Below, piece after piece: positions 61,712-64,000 of a DNA stretch of 64,000 nt. A program made the position numbers and the translations under genes. The stretch spans positions 45,028-109,027 of the forward strand of contig NZ_JAJNOR010000009.1 of NCBI RefSeq assembly GCF_021044755.1, in the 5' to 3' direction. Position 1 is the stretch's first letter. Each line of letters starts with the position of its first letter. Source of the stretch: Lientehia hominis. Its GTDB lineage: Bacteria > Bacillota > Clostridia > Lachnospirales > Lachnospiraceae. The notes under the pieces are model-generated. The model was not told the origin of the DNA. It worked only from the letters and a program-made list of their open reading frames with translations, and did not search any database.

Positions 61712-62851
61712 TTACTTCTTTACTCCGCTTACTGTTTTCCCATGTTCTGAGATCGATCTTGCAACATCATATGCAATTTCTTCAATTGTCATTTCTGCAT
61801 TGGGATCTTTCTTTCCCGCCAGCCTATTCTTTAATTCTCCGGTAATGTAATCATAACCTTTCTTATGGAATGTAATCAAGCACATTTCCAGAAAACCGCC
61901 CGGCGTAGCGTGGTTTTTGGTATTCTGAACCAGAATCTCTTTCTTTTCCAGCTGTGCCTCCATCTGATAAGTCTCCATGGTGCCGCAAATAAGTCTATGT
62001 GCAGCATCATTGGGAATATTTTCCGATTCTGCGAATTTCAGTACACCATTATACCATGACTTCATCAGCATTTCCATAAATTCCAGCAATTTTTTTTCTG
62101 CAGCTCCCTGAGAACAGGGCAATACCTTCACGCAGGGCTCGTCAAAAATTTCTCGGAATACAGAGCGATATGCACTAGCTGATTCTGCAAGGGACATTTT
62201 CCTGCCTGTCTCCGCCTCTACATCCTGAGCAATATAATTGAATTCAAACATCAAATGGCAGGCACATTGGCAGGCCAAAAAAGGAATAGCCTTATCTCCG
62301 TCTACCATGAGAACAGTACCTGTGGGTGTCATAAACTCCAAGGCAGCTTTCTTATTTTCTTCCGGCCATATTCTCCTGGGATCAAAGGCAACGAAAGAAA
62401 CACCAACTTGTGATACATCATATCCTTCAATATCGCTCACCATATTGGGAATCATATTTGCCGCATTTACATCACTGCCCAAAGTATCATAAAAATAATC
62501 AACGGAAGGATCTGGCGCGAAGGAATACAAATCCGGAAGTTTTTTTCTTCCATCACGAAGCTTCTGATAATAAGGTACAAGCGTCTGCTCCGTCATGTCA
62601 GCAATTTGGTCCGGTTTAACAGCCAGTACGATGATATCCGGCTCCATTTCATTTAAATGCTCCCATACATTTCCAACCACTACTGGAAAAGGACAAATTT
62701 GCTGTTTCTCTTTTAAACCGCGCTCACTGCCCTTTATACCGATTAAATTGGCATCGATATTCTTTCCCAGCAGCTTTTTATAACAGGGCATGATATAAGT
62801 AGCCAGATACCCTAATCCGATAATTACCATTTTTGAATCTTCTTTTTTCAT
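61712..62851 (-). CDS. Pyrroline-5-carboxylate reductase-like NAD(P)-dependent oxidoreductase
   Basis: 379-residue protein. The N-terminus has a Rossmann motif, MVIIGLGYLATYIMPCYKKL, with the ProC-typical DIIVLAVKPDQI; NAANMIPNMVSDIEGYDVSQ corresponds to the ProC PNxP region; the C-terminal part contains KNHATPGGFLEMCLITFHKK, like the ProC TSPGGTT motif. It is about 110 residues longer than housekeeping ProC, with an extended helical C-terminal domain, so it is a distinct subgroup likely to reduce a cyclic imine or oxidise its product. ATG at 62851 follows AAAGG. Two ATGAAATCGAT sites flank its promoter, linking it to the liv-cyuA operon. Confidence 0.75.
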   Translation of the reverse strand: MKKEDSKMVIIGLGYLATYIMPCYKKLLGKNIDANLIGIKGSERGLKEKQQICPFPVVVGNVWEHLNEMEPDIIVLAVKPDQIADMTEQTLVPYYQKLRDGRKKLPDLYSFAPDPSVDYFYDTLGSDVNAANMIPNMVSDIEGYDVSQVGVSFVAFDPRRIWPEENKKAALEFMTPTGTVLMVDGDKAIPFLACQCACHLMFEFNYIAQDVEAETGRKMSLAESASAYRSVFREIFDEPCVKVLPCSQGAAEKKLLEFMEMLMKSWYNGVLKFAESENIPNDAAHRLICGTMETYQMEAQLEKKEILVQNTKNHATPGGFLEMCLITFHKKGYDYITGELKNRLAGKKDPNAEMTIEEIAYDVARSISEHGKTVSGVKK

Positions 62852-63012
62852 AATTAACGCCTTTCTTTTTATAAATCCATACAAATCCTAGATTTCTAAA
62901 ATTTTCTTTTTTATTCATTATACCGTAAGGCGTGATTCTTTGCATCTTTAATATGCCTATATTGCATTTGATACAAAGAATATTATCAAAACATTTTTAT
63001 GGCAATATAAAT

Positions 63013-63023
63013 ATGAAATCGAT
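63013..63023 (+). promoter_or_regulatory. LacI-type site B, downstream of the ProC-like promoter
   Basis: ATGAAATCGAT on the plus strand, at about +4 to +14 of the predicted minus-strand transcript. Inverted relative to site C and 60 bases from it centre to centre. Confidence 0.6.
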
Positions 63024-63033
63024 TGTATATCAG

Positions 63034-63062
63034 ATTATATAATAATTTAAAGATATAATCAA
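63034..63062 (-). promoter_or_regulatory. Promoter of the ProC-like gene
   Basis: On the minus strand TTGATT (63057-63062) and TATAAT (63034-63039) are 17 bases apart. The promoter is bracketed by operator sites B and C. The leader is about 175 bases and AT-rich; it contains the inverted repeat TTTGATA-N10-TATCAAA (62967-62990) of unknown role. Confidence 0.7.
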
Positions 63063-63072
63063 TATACTTTAT

Positions 63073-63083
63073 ATCGATTTCAT
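63073..63083 (-). promoter_or_regulatory. LacI-type site C, upstream of the ProC-like promoter
   Basis: ATGAAATCGAT on the minus strand, ten bases upstream of the -35 box. With site B it forms a bracketing pair typical of LacI-family repression by looping. Confidence 0.6.
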
Positions 63084-63155
63084 TAAATAATATTTGATTT
63101 GTTTTCTATACAGATTTCTGCTCTTTTATCCAAGGAACAAGAAGCAGCCGCAAAA

Positions 63156-63196
63156 AATAGCGGTAAATCCAACAAAATCAAGGATTTTCCGCTATT
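63156..63196 (-). terminator. Terminator of the rRNA-tRNA transcript
   Basis: On the minus strand AATAGCGGAAAATCC and GGATTTACCGCTATT form a 15-base stem with one mismatch and an 11-base loop, followed by TTTT. It lies ten bases after tRNA-Lys. Confidence 0.85.
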
Positions 63197-63205
63197 ATAA
63201 AGTCC

Positions 63206-63278
63206 TGAGCCACTGGGGATTCGAACCCCAGACAACTTGATTAAAAGTCAAGTGCTCTACCACCTGAGCTAGTGGCCC
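63206..63278 (-). tRNA. tRNA-Lys (anticodon UUU)
   Basis: 73-base cloverleaf; acceptor GGGCCAC/GTGGCTC, anticodon loop CTTTTAA on stem CTTGA/TCAAG, T-loop TTCGAAT, discriminator A. CCA is not encoded. Last tRNA of the cluster before the terminator. Confidence 0.95.
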
Positions 63279-63305
63279 TTTTAATCTCTTATAGGAATAA
63301 GAAAA

Positions 63306-63378
<73 letters not shown>

Positions 63379-63398
63379 AAAGACACAAAATATGTCGA

Positions 63399-63473
<75 letters not shown>

Positions 63474-63499
63474 CCATTATCAATATTTAGTTGTATGAG

Positions 63500-63581
63500 T
63501 GGGGGAAGGTGGATTCGAACCACCGAAAGCGCTGCTAACAGATTTACAGTCTGCCCCCTTTGGCCACTCGGGAATTCCCCC
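63500..63581 (-). tRNA. tRNA-Tyr (anticodon GUA)
   Basis: 82-base tRNA with long variable arm. Acceptor GGGGGAA/TTCCCCC, anticodon loop CTGTAAA on stem CAGA/TCTG, T-loop TTCGAAT, discriminator A. CCA not encoded. Confidence 0.95.
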
Positions 63582-63587
63582 ATATAA

Positions 63588-63660
63588 AGCCGATGATCGG
63601 ACTCGAACCGATAACCTGCTGATTACAAATCAGCTGCTCTGCCAATTGAGCCACATCGGC
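63588..63660 (-). tRNA. tRNA-Thr (anticodon UGU)
   Basis: 73-base cloverleaf; acceptor GCCGATG/CATCGGC, anticodon loop TTTGTAA on stem GCTGA/TCAGC, T-loop TTCGAGT, discriminator U. CCA not encoded. Confidence 0.95.
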
Positions 63661-63705
63661 GTATAAATACGCCAACATTACAATCACCATGTTTTAAAGA
63701 AAAAG

Positions 63706-63778
63706 TGGGGCCTATAGGGCTCGAACCTATGACCCTCTGCTTGTAAGGCAGATGCTCTCCCAGCTGAGCTAAGACCCC
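63706..63778 (-). tRNA. tRNA-Val (anticodon UAC)
   Basis: 73-base cloverleaf; acceptor GGGGTCT/AGGCCCC (one G-U pair), anticodon loop CTTACAA on stem TCTGC/GCAGA, T-loop TTCGAGC, discriminator A. CCA not encoded. Confidence 0.95.
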
Positions 63779-63798
63779 TATTAAATTATGATAAATAG

Positions 63799-63872
63799 CG
63801 ACCCGGATGGGGTTCGAACCCACGACCTCCGCCGTGACAGGGCGGCGCTCTAACCAGCTGAGCCACCGGGCC
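63799..63872 (-). tRNA. tRNA-Asp (anticodon GUC)
   Basis: 74-base cloverleaf; acceptor GGCCCGG/CCGGGTC, anticodon loop CTGTCAC on stem CCGCC/GGCGG, discriminator G as required for Asp. First tRNA after the 23S rRNA gene. CCA not encoded. Confidence 0.95.
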
Positions 63873-63934
63873 TCATTAACACATACCTTCAAAACTGCAC
63901 ATTGTCATCCATCTCCAGAACATCCTAAACCGCC

Positions 63935-64000
63935 TGGACAAGCCCTCGGCCGATTAGTACTGGTCAGCTCCATACATTGCTGCACTTCCACCTCCAGCCT
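63935..64000 (-). rRNA. 23S ribosomal RNA, 3' end (runs off right edge)
   Basis: On the minus strand the edge sequence ends with GAGCTGACCAGTACTAATCG and GCCGAGGGCTTG, the conserved 3' end of Clostridial 23S rRNA. The mature end is placed at about 63935. The 62 bases to tRNA-Asp contain no 5S rRNA gene. Confidence 0.9.

Overview
The window looks like a chromosomal segment of a spore-forming Firmicute of the class Clostridia, most likely a Lachnospiraceae-type gut anaerobe. This is inferred from gene content: cotJABC and spmA (sporulation), a one-cluster type II fatty acid operon with FabK as enoyl reductase and a FabT-like regulator, many LacI, XRE and IclR regulators, ferredoxins, a 4Fe-4S cysteine desulfidase, strong AGGAGG ribosome binding sites, tRNA genes without encoded CCA, and moderate GC content. 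Nearly all of the sequence is coding. I see no insertion sequence, prophage or CRISPR array.

Layout. 1-1006: edge of a Tad/Flp pilus locus (TadZ/CpaE-like ATPase fragment and prepilin peptidase). 1151-4677: DUF2508 protein, a GH13 alpha-glucanase and branching enzyme GlgB. 4825-9162: FabT-like MarR regulator, CtpE-like P-type ATPase, two XRE regulators. 9254-10332: cotJABC spore coat operon (transcribed A-B-C). 10471-14442: a GldA/GldF/GldG-type ABC system with a DUF4340 protein. 14621-20558: LuxR-type two-component system, a DUF554 membrane protein and a divergent three-gene ABC-2 exporter, with a repeated ACATTTGT motif in the divergent promoter region. 20572-30397: archaeal-type ornithine cyclodeaminase-like protein, a 1310-residue hybrid kinase with a diguanylate cyclase-like domain paired with a sugar-type solute binding protein, spmA without spmB, and a two-gene ABC transporter.

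30517-40891 is the fatty acid operon, transcribed leftwards as fabH-acpP-fabK-fabD-fabG-fabF-accB-fabZ-accC-accDA-flavin oxidoreductase. It has an almost ideal sigma-A promoter and a TTTGA-N3-TCAAA operator of the FabT type, although the FabT-like gene lies about 36 kb away. accD and accA are fused into one gene. 40985-43662 holds an atypical shikimate dehydrogenase, a HAD phosphatase and an IclR regulator. 43782-52879 holds a four-cluster ferredoxin and a housekeeping operon (yfcE, C_GCAxxG_C_C, decarboxylase, guanylate-kinase-like, holB, ricT, trmN6-like, rsmI), followed by mrp and a metallo-beta-lactamase-fold protein.

52880-63200 is the most interesting part. A complete LIV-type ABC importer (livKHMGF) runs straight into an L-cysteine desulfidase (cyuA) and a member of the 2-amino-thiazoline-4-carboxylate hydrolase family, ending at a strong terminator. 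Upstream are a LacI-type regulator and an enlarged ProC-like imine reductase. A motif ATGAAATCGAT occurs three times, with a 9/11 variant sitting exactly between the -35 and -10 boxes of livK and two copies flanking the promoter of the ProC-like gene. I infer a regulon for uptake and breakdown of cysteine or a cyclic cysteine derivative. The right end carries seven tRNA genes (Asp, Val, Thr, Tyr, fMet, Phe, Lys in transcription order) directly behind the 3' end of a 23S rRNA gene, with no 5S gene in between.
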